The notes below the pieces were generated by a model, which saw only the letters and a list, made by a program, of their open reading frames with translations, searched no databases and was not told where the DNA came from. A stretch of DNA of 64,000 nucleotides, taken from NCBI RefSeq assembly GCF_913778665.1, contig NZ_CAJYVQ010000009.1, positions 124,001-188,000 of the forward strand, written 5' to 3'. This document shows positions 49,659 to 57,675 of the stretch, in pieces (position 1 is the first letter of the stretch; every line of letters begins with the position of its first letter). The position numbers were made by a program, and so were the translations under genes. Origin of the DNA: an uncultured Stenotrophomonas sp. (GTDB lineage: Bacteria; Pseudomonadota; Gammaproteobacteria; Xanthomonadales; Xanthomonadaceae).

Positions 49659-50479
49659 ACGAGCAGGCGCTGTTCGACCTGGAGCTGAAGGTCCTGCTGG
49701 AGGCGCTGTACCAGCGCTACCACTACGACTTCCGAAGCTATGCGGTGTCGTCGCTGCGCCGGCGCATGCGCCAGGCCATGCAGCGCTATGAATGCGAACG
49801 CTTGGCTGACCTGCAGCATCGCCTGCTGCACGAACCGGAGCTGTTCGCCCAAGCCATGCAGTTCTTCACCGTGCAGGTCTCGGAGATGTTCCGTGACCCC
49901 GCCTATTTCCGCGAGCTGCGTGAACAGGTGGTGCCGGTGCTGCGCACCTATCCGTCGGTGAAGCTGTGGGTGGCCGGCTGCAGTACCGGCGAGGAAGTGT
50001 GGTCGCTGGCGATCCTGCTGCACGAGGAAGGCCTGCTGGAGCGCAGCATCGTCTACGCCACCGACATCAACCCGGCAGCACTGGCCACGGCCGAGGCCGG
50101 TGCCTATGGCATCGACCGCATGGCCCAGTTCAGCCGCAACTACCTGGCCGCGGGTGGCACGGCGTCGCTGTCCGATTACTACGCTGCAGCCTACGACGGT
50201 GCGGTGTTCGACCGCCAGCTTCGCCGCAACGTGGTGTTCGCCGACCACAGCCTGGCCACCGATACCGTGTTCTCCGAAGTGCACCTGGTGTCGTGCCGCA
50301 ATGTGCTGATCTATTTCAACCGCGATCTGCAGGATCGCGCGGTTGGCCTGTTCCGCGAGGCGCTGGTGCATCGCGGCTTCCTCGGCCTGGGCAGCAAGGA
50401 GTCGCTGCAGTTCGGGCGCCACCATGACGCCTTCGAGGTCTGCTCGCGCGAACACCGCCTTTACCGGAAGGTGGCCTGA
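49655..50479 (+). CDS. CheR-family protein methyltransferase
   Basis: 274 aa, ATGA-coupled. N-terminal RYHYDFRSYAVSSLRRRMRQ, then FFTVQVSEMFRDPAYF, SAM-binding VAGCSTGEEVWSLAI, TDINPAALATAEAGAYG, and CRNVLIYFNRDLQ. It methylates Glu residues of receptor-like proteins. No methyl-accepting receptor gene is nearby. Confidence 0.93.
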   Translation: MNEQALFDLELKVLLEALYQRYHYDFRSYAVSSLRRRMRQAMQRYECERLADLQHRLLHEPELFAQAMQFFTVQVSEMFRDPAYFRELREQVVPVLRTYPSVKLWVAGCSTGEEVWSLAILLHEEGLLERSIVYATDINPAALATAEAGAYGIDRMAQFSRNYLAAGGTASLSDYYAAAYDGAVFDRQLRRNVVFADHSLATDTVFSEVHLVSCRNVLIYFNRDLQDRAVGLFREALVHRGFLGLGSKESLQFGRHHDAFEVCSREHRLYRKVA

Positions 50480-51054
50480 TGACCGTGCCGGCGCGTCCTG
50501 CGCTGCTGGTGATCGGCGCGTCGGCCGGTGGCGTCGCCGCACTGCAGGCGGTGTTGGGCGCGTTGCCGGCGAGGCTGCCGGCGCCGGTGCTGGCCGTGCT
50601 GCATCTGCCGCGTGACCGCAGCAGCCGCATTGCCGAAGTGCTGGCGCCGTACTGCGCGCTGCCGGTGCGCGAGGCCGAGGACAAGCAGCCGCTGCAAGCC
50701 GGCACGGTGACGTTCGCACCGCCGGACTACCACCTGCTGGTGGAAGATCCCGGCACGGTGGCGCTGTCGGTCGATGCGCCGGTGCTGTTTTCGCGGCCCG
50801 CAATCGATCCCCTGTTCGAATCGGCCGCGGCGGTGTTCGGCGCGCAGGTACTGGCGCTGTTGCTGACCGGTGCCAGCAGCGACGGCAGCGAAGGCGTAGC
50901 CGCGGTTCGCGCCGCAGGTGGTCGTGCCTGGCTGCAATGTCCCGAGGAAGCCGAGGCATCGATGATGCCGGCCTCCGCCCTGCAGTACGCTGGCGCCGAC
51001 GCCGTGCTGCCCCTTGAATTGATGTGTCGTCGCCTGAAGGAGTTGTTTGCATGA
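50479..51054 (+). CDS. CheB-type methylesterase domain protein without receiver
   Basis: 191 aa. Catalytic S15 (IGASAGG), H42 (LHLPRD) and D135 (TGASSDGSEG). The usual N-terminal receiver is missing, so activity would not be controlled by direct phosphorylation. It pairs with the CheR-like gene. Confidence 0.92.
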   Translation: MTVPARPALLVIGASAGGVAALQAVLGALPARLPAPVLAVLHLPRDRSSRIAEVLAPYCALPVREAEDKQPLQAGTVTFAPPDYHLLVEDPGTVALSVDAPVLFSRPAIDPLFESAAAVFGAQVLALLLTGASSDGSEGVAAVRAAGGRAWLQCPEEAEASMMPASALQYAGADAVLPLELMCRRLKELFA

Positions 51055-52181
51055 ACCTGCTGCCACCGGACCCTGCGCAATCGCAGACCCCGGTCAACCT
51101 GCTGATCGTCGATGACGTGCCGCAGAACCTGGTAGCCATGCAGGCCCTGCTGCAGCGCGATGGGGTCAACCTGCTGCTGGCCGGTTCCGGCGCGCAGGCG
51201 CTGGAGCTGCTGCTGGAGCACGAAGTGGCGCTGGCGCTGCTGGACGTGCACATGCCGGAGATCGATGGCTTCACCCTTGCAGAGCTGATGCGCGGTTCGC
51301 ATCGCAGCCGCGATGTGCCGATCATCTTCCTGACCGCCTCGCCGGATGATCCGCTGCGCGTGTTCAAGGGCTACGAGACCGGTGCGGTCGATTTCCTGCA
51401 CAAGCCGGTGGCGCCGCAGGTGATCCTCAGCAAGGTCAATATCTTCATCGAGCTGTACCAGCAGCGGCAGCTGCTGAAGACGCGCAACGAGGCGTTGGAG
51501 CGCGCGCTCAAGCTCAACGAGACGATGGCGGCGGTGCTGACCCACGATCTGCGCACGCCGCTGTCGGCGATCCTGCTGTGTGCCGACAAGCTGTCGCTGG
51601 AACTTCCTGAAGACAACGCCGCCGCGCAGCAGACCCTGCAGTACCTGGAGGCCAGCACCCTGCGCATGGCACGGATGGTCGAGCAGCTGCTGGACTTCTC
51701 GCGCATCCGCAGCGGCGGCCTGCGCCTGCAGGCCAGCCCCTGCGACCTGGGCGAGGTGACCCGTGCGGTCGTTGCCGAAGCGGGCAGCGCGCATGGCCAT
51801 TCGCGGATCAGCCTCGCCCTGCACGGTGATGCAGGCCTGCAGGGCGATCTTGATCGCCTCGGCCAGGTTGCGGCCAACCTGGTCGGCAACGCACTGACCC
51901 ACGGCAGCGAAGCCCGGGTGGAGGTGGATGGTCGCGATCCGCGAAGCGTGGTGCTGCGGGTTAGCAATGCCGGTCGCATCGATGACGCGCTGCTTCCGCG
52001 CCTGTTCGAGCCGTTCAAGGCCAGCTTCCACCAGAGCAAGGGTCTCGGCCTGGGCTTGTACATTGTCGATCAGTTTGTCCGAGCGCACGGTGGCCGCATC
52101 GCTGCCCGCAACGAAGCGGGGCAGGTGGTATTCGAAGCGGTGCTGCCACGCCGGTGCGACACCGCGGGAATGCCCATCTGA
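51051..52181 (+). CDS. Receiver-histidine kinase hybrid protein
   Basis: 376 aa from the ATG at 51051. N-terminal receiver (D65 in LLDVHMPEIDG, KPVAP), then HisKA with H165 (LTHDLRTPLSA) and HATPase (LVGNALTHG, GLGLGLYIVDQF). ATGA overlap with the CheB-like gene. Likely relays the signal of the membrane hybrid kinase. Confidence 0.92.
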   Translation: MNLLPPDPAQSQTPVNLLIVDDVPQNLVAMQALLQRDGVNLLLAGSGAQALELLLEHEVALALLDVHMPEIDGFTLAELMRGSHRSRDVPIIFLTASPDDPLRVFKGYETGAVDFLHKPVAPQVILSKVNIFIELYQQRQLLKTRNEALERALKLNETMAAVLTHDLRTPLSAILLCADKLSLELPEDNAAAQQTLQYLEASTLRMARMVEQLLDFSRIRSGGLRLQASPCDLGEVTRAVVAEAGSAHGHSRISLALHGDAGLQGDLDRLGQVAANLVGNALTHGSEARVEVDGRDPRSVVLRVSNAGRIDDALLPRLFEPFKASFHQSKGLGLGLYIVDQFVRAHGGRIAARNEAGQVVFEAVLPRRCDTAGMPI

Positions 52182-52357
52182 ACGCTTCGGCTTCCGTTTG
52201 CGCGGATCGTCCGCAACGGTTGCCGTGGCGGCACATCGATTCGGCGCACGAGCGCATCCCGCGGGCAGGAAGGCATACCGACATCATCGAACGGGTGGAC
52301 CTGCCCGACACTGTCGTGCAACGGAGCGTGCACGCGGTCTGAGCGCCACGCCGGCCG

Positions 52358-52681
52358 TCAACGCTTTGTCGTACCGCCGCAATAAGCCACGTGCAATGCC
52401 TGCAGTACGCCCAGCGCCGGTCCTTCGAGTACGCGGTAGTGAATCGCCTGTGCTTCGCGGCGCGTGGCCACCACATCCAGTGCGCGCAATACAGCCAGAT
52501 GCTGCGACAGCGCCGACCCGCTCAGTCCGGTCAGCGCCTGCAGCTCCGGTACCGGGGCTTCGCCCTCCACCAAGCGACACAACACCCGCAGGCGCGCAGG
52601 GTGGGCGAGGCTCTTGAGCAGGTTGGCGGCCTGCGCGGCGTGCTCGGCCATCGCGGCGCTGTCGAGTCGGGAGCGGGCCAT
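52358..52681 (-). CDS. ArsR-family regulator, BigR-like
   Basis: 107 aa. LLKSLAHPARLRVLCRLVEG, then LTGLSGSALSQHLAVLRALD, a wing with TRREAQAIHYRV. Cys37 (LCRL) and a C-terminal YCGG cysteine resemble the redox cysteine pair of BigR/SqrR persulfide sensors. Divergent from the sulfur transport genes. Confidence 0.8.
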   Translation of the reverse strand: MARSRLDSAAMAEHAAQAANLLKSLAHPARLRVLCRLVEGEAPVPELQALTGLSGSALSQHLAVLRALDVVATRREAQAIHYRVLEGPALGVLQALHVAYCGGTTKR

Positions 52682-52709
52682 GGTTGACCTTTATGTTTAG
52701 ATGAAGCTA

Positions 52710-52727
52710 ATTTAGAAAAATCTAAAT
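52710..52727. promoter_or_regulatory. Palindromic operator in the ArsR-YeeE promoter
   Basis: ATTTAGA-AAAA-TCTAAAT, a perfect 7-bp dyad in the AT-rich divergent region, with an extra half site TTTAGA at 52697-52702. Fits an ArsR/BigR binding site; the ligand is inferred to be sulfide or persulfide. Confidence 0.65.
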
Positions 52728-52767
52728 AAAATGGCAATCCGATGAGCGGAATGAGCGAGGGTGGCGC

Positions 52768-53205
52768 ATGAACGTGCCTTGGGCTGCGGTGGCCGGTGGC
52801 GGCCTGATGGGTGCGGCCGCTGTGCTGTTGCTGGCGACGAGCGGCCGCGTCGCCGGCATCAGCGGCATCGCCGCGGGCAGCTTGGCTTCGGTGCCGGGCG
52901 ATCGGAGTTGGCGCTGGGCGTTCCTGTTCGGCCTGCTGCTCGCCGCGGGTGGGGTGCTGTGGTGGCAGGTGGCGCCAGGGACCCCCGCGAACGCGTTGAT
53001 CCGTGACGCGCTGCCGGCCTGGCAGCTGGTCGGTGCGGGGCTGCTGGTCGGCTTCGGTGCCCGCCTCGGCAATGGCTGCACCAGTGGCCATGGTGTGTGC
53101 GGGATGGCGCGCGGCGCGCGGCGATCGTGGGTGGCGGTGCTGGTGTTCATGGCCTGCGCCATGCTGGCCACGTTCGTGATCCGTCACGGCGGAGCCTCAG
53201 CATGA
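52768..53205 (+). CDS. YeeE/YedE-family sulfur transporter, N-terminal half
   Basis: 145 aa, four to five transmembrane helices. GLMGAAAVLLLATSGRVAGI and GFGARLGNGCTSGHGVCGMA, which carries the conserved Cys of the family. Together with the next protein it makes the two repeats found fused in single-chain YeeE. Overlaps the next gene by ATGA. Confidence 0.85.
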   Translation: MNVPWAAVAGGGLMGAAAVLLLATSGRVAGISGIAAGSLASVPGDRSWRWAFLFGLLLAAGGVLWWQVAPGTPANALIRDALPAWQLVGAGLLVGFGARLGNGCTSGHGVCGMARGARRSWVAVLVFMACAMLATFVIRHGGASA

Positions 53206-53615
53206 GCCGCGCGACCTGGGCCGCAGGCCTGGCCGGCGCGCTGTTCGGCGCGGGGCTGGCACTGGCCGGCATGACCGACCCGCGTCGCGTGCTGGGCTTC
53301 CTCGACGTGGCCGGGGACTTTGATCCTACACTGGCTTGGGTGCTGGCTTCGGCCGTACTGGTCAGCGCGCTGGGCCAGCGCTGGGTGCTGCGACGTGCGC
53401 ATCCGGTGTTCGCGACGCGCTTCCAGTTGCCTGCCGCACGCGCTGTTGACGCACGCCTGCTGCTGGGCGCCGTCCTGTTCGGCAGCGGCTGGGGATGGGC
53501 GGGCTACTGCCCGGGTCCGGCCATCGCCGGGCTGGCGGTCGCCTCGCGCGAGGCCCTGTGGTTCGTGCCGGCGATGCTGGCAGGGTTCTGGCTGCAAGAC
53601 CGCTTCATCCGCTGA
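53202..53615 (+). CDS. YeeE/YedE-family sulfur transporter, C-terminal half
   Basis: 137 aa, four transmembrane helices. GLAGALFGAGLALAGMTDPR, RVLGFLDVAGDFDPTLAWV and GSGWGWAGYCPGPAIAGLA with the second conserved Cys. Repressed, by inference, by the divergent ArsR-type protein and induced by reduced sulfur compounds. Confidence 0.85.
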   Translation: MSRATWAAGLAGALFGAGLALAGMTDPRRVLGFLDVAGDFDPTLAWVLASAVLVSALGQRWVLRRAHPVFATRFQLPAARAVDARLLLGAVLFGSGWGWAGYCPGPAIAGLAVASREALWFVPAMLAGFWLQDRFIR

Positions 53616-53682
53616 GGCTTCACCGCCGTGTCACCGTGTGTGCGGTCATATCTCCGGATAACGGGGAACGGAGCGCAACGAC

Positions 53683-54735
53683 ATGGCACGGATGAAGTGG
53701 AAGGGAAGGGCGATGGCGGCCGTGGCACTGGCAACGGCGATCGCACCGGCGATCGCGTGCACGCGGGCGGTCTACCTGGGCGACAACGGTGATGTGATCA
53801 CCGCCCGCTCGATGGACTGGAAGGTCGATGTGGCGACCAACCTGTACGTGCTGCCGCGCGGCATGGCGCGCACCGGCCAGGCCGGGCCGAAGTCGCTGGC
53901 CTGGACCGCGCGCTACGGCAGCGTGGTTGCCACCGGCTACGACGTATCGACCACCGACGGCATGAACGAAAAGGGCCTGGTCGCCAACCTGCTGTGGCTG
54001 GTCGAATCGGAGTATCCGCAGCAGCGCGGCAACAAGCCGGGCTTGGCGATCTCGCTGTGGGCGCAGTACGTGCTCGACAACTTTGCAACGGTGGACGAGG
54101 CTGTGGCCGCATTGAAGCGTGAGCCCTACTCGATCGTCACCGACAAGGTGCCCGGCGAGGACCGGCAGGCCACGCTGCATCTGTCGCTGTCCGACGCAAC
54201 GGGTGACAGTGCCATCGTCGAATACATCGGCGGTCGCCAGGTGATCCATCATGATCGTCGCTACCAGGTGATGACCAACTCGCCGATCTTCGAGCAGCAG
54301 CTGGCGCTCAACACTTACTGGCAGCAGATCGGTGGCACGGTGATGCTGCCCGGGACCAACCGCTCGGCCGATCGCTTCGCGCGCGCCTCTTTCTACATCA
54401 ACGCCATTCCCAAGGCCGAGGATCCGGTGGTGGCGTTGGCCAGCGTGTTCAGCGTGATCCGCAATACCTCGGTGCCGTATGGCATCACCACCCCGGGCGA
54501 ACCGAACATATCATCCACGCGCTGGCGTACCGTGGCCGACCACAAGCGGCGGCTGTACTTCTTTGAATCGGCACTGACACCGAACACGTTCTGGGTGGAT
54601 CTGAACAAGGTTGACTTCGGCGGCAAGGTGCTCAAGCTGGATCTCGGCCCGGACCAGCGCAATACGTTCGCCGGTGACGCGCTGGGCCAGTTCGTGCCCA
54701 GCGCGCCGTTCACCTTCCTTGGCGTCGACGGTTAG
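53683..54735 (+). CDS. Choloylglycine hydrolase-family linear amide C-N hydrolase
   Basis: 350 aa. A signal peptide ends just before Cys26 (AIAPAIAC-TRAVYLG), which becomes the N-terminal nucleophile. Family features: ARSMDW, DGMNEKGLVANLLWL, and YQVMTNSPIFEQQLALN. Exported to the periplasm; substrate may be a penicillin, bile-salt-like or acyl-homoserine lactone amide. Choice among these cannot be read. Confidence 0.9.
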   Translation: MARMKWKGRAMAAVALATAIAPAIACTRAVYLGDNGDVITARSMDWKVDVATNLYVLPRGMARTGQAGPKSLAWTARYGSVVATGYDVSTTDGMNEKGLVANLLWLVESEYPQQRGNKPGLAISLWAQYVLDNFATVDEAVAALKREPYSIVTDKVPGEDRQATLHLSLSDATGDSAIVEYIGGRQVIHHDRRYQVMTNSPIFEQQLALNTYWQQIGGTVMLPGTNRSADRFARASFYINAIPKAEDPVVALASVFSVIRNTSVPYGITTPGEPNISSTRWRTVADHKRRLYFFESALTPNTFWVDLNKVDFGGKVLKLDLGPDQRNTFAGDALGQFVPSAPFTFLGVDG

Positions 54736-55523
54736 TTCGACGCCTGGCTGGAGGCCGGGTAGACCGCCTGGATCGTGCAGGCGCCCCGGCTGGTGTAGCG
54801 GGGCAGTGGCGCCAGCTCGTCGCTGCGCTCGTCGTAGCTTGCGAAATCGGCGGTGACCACGCGGTCACCCGGGTTACCGCAGATCAGGCCGTTCTGCATG
54901 CCGGACCTGAAGCTCAATTCCGGGGCGCGGTCGAGCTGCAGGCAGTGGCTGCCCAGTTCGACACGGTAGAAGCGGTGGCCGCCGCTGCGCTTCGGGTTGG
55001 TTTCCACCAGCATGCCCTGCGTGTCGGACGACCAGCCGCGCACGTTGCGGGTGGCGAAGCAGTAGGATGGCGAGCCGCCGAAGCCGCGGCGGACGTCCTT
55101 GCGTTCGCGGATGGTCAGCGCTGGCAGGGTGGCCGTGTGCAGGCGATCGCTGTCGCGGGCGACGCTGGCGTAATCGCGGTTCTGCACCGGCGTGACTGCA
55201 CTGACCGCGCAACTGTGGCCGTCCACTACCACCCGTTCACTGGGACGACCGCAGGCCCAGCCGGCCGGTGCCTCCAGTTTCAGCGTGGTGGCGCCGCGAA
55301 CACCGGGGCAGTCTTCGTTGAAGTCGATGCGATAGGCCTGGCCGGAGGCGGCGCGTAGCGAAATCGAGCGTGGCGAGGCCTGCTCGACTTCCTGCACGCC
55401 AACCGCATCCATGCAGTGTGGGGCCGGTGGCGTGCGCCCCTGTGCGGAGGCCGTCGCGGCGAGGGCCAGGCCAAGGCTGGCGGCGAGCAGCAAAGACGCG
55501 TGCTGATGGGTCATGACCTGCAC
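54732..55523 (-). CDS. Exported protein with an internal duplication, unknown function
   Basis: 263 aa with a signal peptide ending ATASAQG. Two related segments: YRIDFNEDCPGVRGATTLKL then WACGRPSERVVVDG (about 60-105), and FYRVELGSHCLQLDRAPELS then LICGNPGDRVVTAD (about 185-225), with Cys pairs. Convergent overlap of 4 bp with the hydrolase gene. No family is certain. Confidence 0.65.
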   Translation of the reverse strand: MQVMTHQHASLLLAASLGLALAATASAQGRTPPAPHCMDAVGVQEVEQASPRSISLRAASGQAYRIDFNEDCPGVRGATTLKLEAPAGWACGRPSERVVVDGHSCAVSAVTPVQNRDYASVARDSDRLHTATLPALTIRERKDVRRGFGGSPSYCFATRNVRGWSSDTQGMLVETNPKRSGGHRFYRVELGSHCLQLDRAPELSFRSGMQNGLICGNPGDRVVTADFASYDERSDELAPLPRYTSRGACTIQAVYPASSQASN

Positions 55524-55571
55524 TCCCTGCGTGGGTTGACGGGCCGACTATAGCAGGGGTTTGCACGGCCT

Positions 55572-56297
55572 GTGCTACACGCGCACACTGCGCCGATGGG
55601 CGCTATTTTCCACCTGCGGCACTACGGCCAGGCCACCGGCCTGGACCGCCATGACTACGCCCAGTGGGTGCTGCCGCTGCAGGGCGAACTGCAGTTCGAG
55701 ATCGACGGGCGCGGTGGTCGGTTGGACCTGCTGCAGGGCGCTTTCGTGGCCGCTGGCGAGGCGCACGACCAGATGGCCGAGGGGCCAAATGGGTTCGTGA
55801 TCGTGGATTGCGCGCCGGGTGTGCTGGATGACGGCACCCAGGAACACCTGTGCCGGCAGCGCTGGCTGCACCTGCCGCTGGGCCTGCGCCGCTCCCTTGC
55901 GGAGGTGCGGGCCGGGCAACCGGTGCCGGCACTGCTGCCGCGCCTGCTGCATGCATTCGCCCCTGCCGGCAGTGGCGCACGCATGCAGGGGCTGTGCGCG
56001 GCGGTGCAGGCTGACCCAGGCCAGTCGTGGCCGGTGGCGCGCATGGCGGCCTTCGTGGGGGTCGGCGAAAGCCGCCTGCACGCGCTGTTCCAGCGGGAAT
56101 TCGGGCTCAGTCCGCAGGCCTGGCTCAGTGCATGCCGGCTGCGCTGGGCCAAGCACGAGCTGCGCGTGAGCACCGCGTCGATCAGCGATATTGCGCTGGC
56201 CGCAGGCTATTCCGAGCACAGTGCACTGACCCGCGCGCTGCGCCGCGAATGCGGCCAGACGCCCGCAGCCTGGCGCAGGGGAGGGGCGGGGCAGTAG
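55572..56297 (+). CDS. AraC-family transcriptional regulator
   Basis: 241 aa. An N-terminal cupin-like sensor (LPLQGELQFEIDGRGGRLDL, GAFVAAGEAHDQM) is followed by two helix-turn-helix units: VGVGESRLHALFQREFGLSP, and SISDIALAAGYSEHSALTRA then LRRECGQTPAAWR. Probably controls the exporter gene 70 bp downstream. Confidence 0.88.
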   Translation: MLHAHTAPMGAIFHLRHYGQATGLDRHDYAQWVLPLQGELQFEIDGRGGRLDLLQGAFVAAGEAHDQMAEGPNGFVIVDCAPGVLDDGTQEHLCRQRWLHLPLGLRRSLAEVRAGQPVPALLPRLLHAFAPAGSGARMQGLCAAVQADPGQSWPVARMAAFVGVGESRLHALFQREFGLSPQAWLSACRLRWAKHELRVSTASISDIALAAGYSEHSALTRALRRECGQTPAAWRRGGAGQ

Positions 56298-56367
56298 CCT
56301 GGGTCAAGAACGCGCTCGGCGCCGCCGCTTACACTGCGCGGCCTGTGCTTTCCCCCGAACAATTCCA

Positions 56368-57318
56368 ATGCGCAACAACCCGATGGCCCTGGGCATCGCC
56401 AATGGCGTCGCCGCCGGCGCGCTGTGGGGCGTGGTCTTCCTCGCGCCCGCCGTGCTGCAGTCGTTCAATGCTCTGCAACTGTCCGCCGGTCGCTACCTGG
56501 TCTATGGCCTGATCGCGGTGGCCTTGCTGCTGCCGCGCTGGAAGCGGTTGGCGCCGCAGCTGGGGCGTGCGGAATGGACCGGCCTGTTGTGGCTGAGCCT
56601 GGCCGGCAACCTGGTCTACTTCCTGCTGCTGGCCATGGCCGTGCAGTGGGCCGGCGGAGCGGCCGCATCGCTCATCGTTGGCCTGATTCCCGTGGTGGTG
56701 ACCGTGGTCGGCGTGCGCGAGCAGGGCGCAGTGCCACTGAAACAACTGCTGCCCGCGCTGGGTCTATGCGTGCTGGGTGTGGCGCTGGTCGGCGGGGAAG
56801 CATTGATGTCCGAGCATCTGGCAACGCCGTGGCGGCAACGCGTGATCGGCCTGCTGTGCGCCTTCGGAGCGCTGTTCTCCTGGGCGGTGTACTCGATCGG
56901 CAACAGCCGCTGGCTGGCACGCCGGCCGGATCTGTCCAGCCACGACTGGTCACTGCTGACCGGCGTCACCACCGGCGGCCTGGCGCTGCTGCTGGTGCCG
57001 ATGGCGTTCATCGGCCACAGCGGCAGCCATGCCCCGGCACAGTGGAGCACCTTCTGGGCGATCAGCGCGGGCGTGGCGGTGGTGGCCTCGATCCTCGGCA
57101 ATGCGTTCTGGAATCGCGCCAGCCGGCTGCTGCCGCTGACCCTCACCGGCCAGATGATCGTGTTCGAAACCTTGTTCGCGTTGTTGTACGCGTTCGCATG
57201 GCAGGGTCGCTGGCCAACCCTGCTGGAAGCGTTGGCGATCGTGTTCCTGGTCGCCGGGGTGATGCTGTGCGCGCATGCCCATCGTGCGCCGCAGGCGATC
57301 GCCGAACATGTGGGCTAG
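56368..57318 (+). CDS. EamA/DMT-superfamily membrane exporter
   Basis: 316 aa, ten hydrophobic helices. Two EamA repeats, first NGVAAGALWGVVFLAPAVLQ and second AFGALFSWAVYSIGNSRWLA, ending in LVAGVMLCAHAHR. Member of the drug/metabolite transporter superfamily; substrate unknown. Likely regulated by the preceding AraC-type protein. Confidence 0.9.
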   Translation: MRNNPMALGIANGVAAGALWGVVFLAPAVLQSFNALQLSAGRYLVYGLIAVALLLPRWKRLAPQLGRAEWTGLLWLSLAGNLVYFLLLAMAVQWAGGAAASLIVGLIPVVVTVVGVREQGAVPLKQLLPALGLCVLGVALVGGEALMSEHLATPWRQRVIGLLCAFGALFSWAVYSIGNSRWLARRPDLSSHDWSLLTGVTTGGLALLLVPMAFIGHSGSHAPAQWSTFWAISAGVAVVASILGNAFWNRASRLLPLTLTGQMIVFETLFALLYAFAWQGRWPTLLEALAIVFLVAGVMLCAHAHRAPQAIAEHVG

Positions 57319-57456
57319 TTGCAGGCGTCAAGCGCGCTGATGCCCGCTTTGTCACAGATGCAACCAAATGCCGGCACGTTGAGCGATGATCGCCGCAGTC
57401 GATTTTTGCATTGCAGCACTTGACAGCTGCCGGGCGCGCAGTGTTTTCTGTAGCCC

Positions 57457-57591
57457 ATGGTCCTTGATGCCGCCCACGCCAGCTTGATCGCTCCCGCCAC
57501 CGCGGGCCGTTCGACTGCGCCGGTCGCCATCACCACCATTACCACCACCACCGTCACCACTGCCCTGGTGCGGCCCGTCGTCTTCGCGTAA
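57457..57591 (+). CDS. thrL: Threonine operon leader peptide
   Basis: 44 aa. The end reads PVAITTITTTTVTTALVRPV, with eight Thr and two Ile codons in a row, as in thrL of enterobacteria. TTGACA at 57420-57425 is a likely -35, giving a start very close to the ATG. It lies 85 bp before thrA. Scarcity of charged Thr/Ile-tRNA would stall the ribosome here and relieve attenuation. Confidence 0.85.
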   Translation: MVLDAAHASLIAPATAGRSTAPVAITTITTTTVTTALVRPVVFA

Positions 57592-57605
57592 CTCCCGAAA
57601 ACCAC

Positions 57606-57659
57606 GGCCCCGCACCATCCAGGTGGCGGGGAAACTCGACACTGGCATGCGACGGGGCC
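57606..57659 (+). promoter_or_regulatory. Attenuator region with competing hairpins before thrA
   Basis: CCCCGC (57608-57613) can pair with GCGGGG (57626-57631), and GGCCCCG (57606-57612) with CGGGGCC (57653-57659); the pairings exclude each other. No clear T tract follows, so the mechanism may not be a classic intrinsic terminator. Confidence 0.55.
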
Positions 57660-57675
57660 TCCTGCCGAGGTCTGC

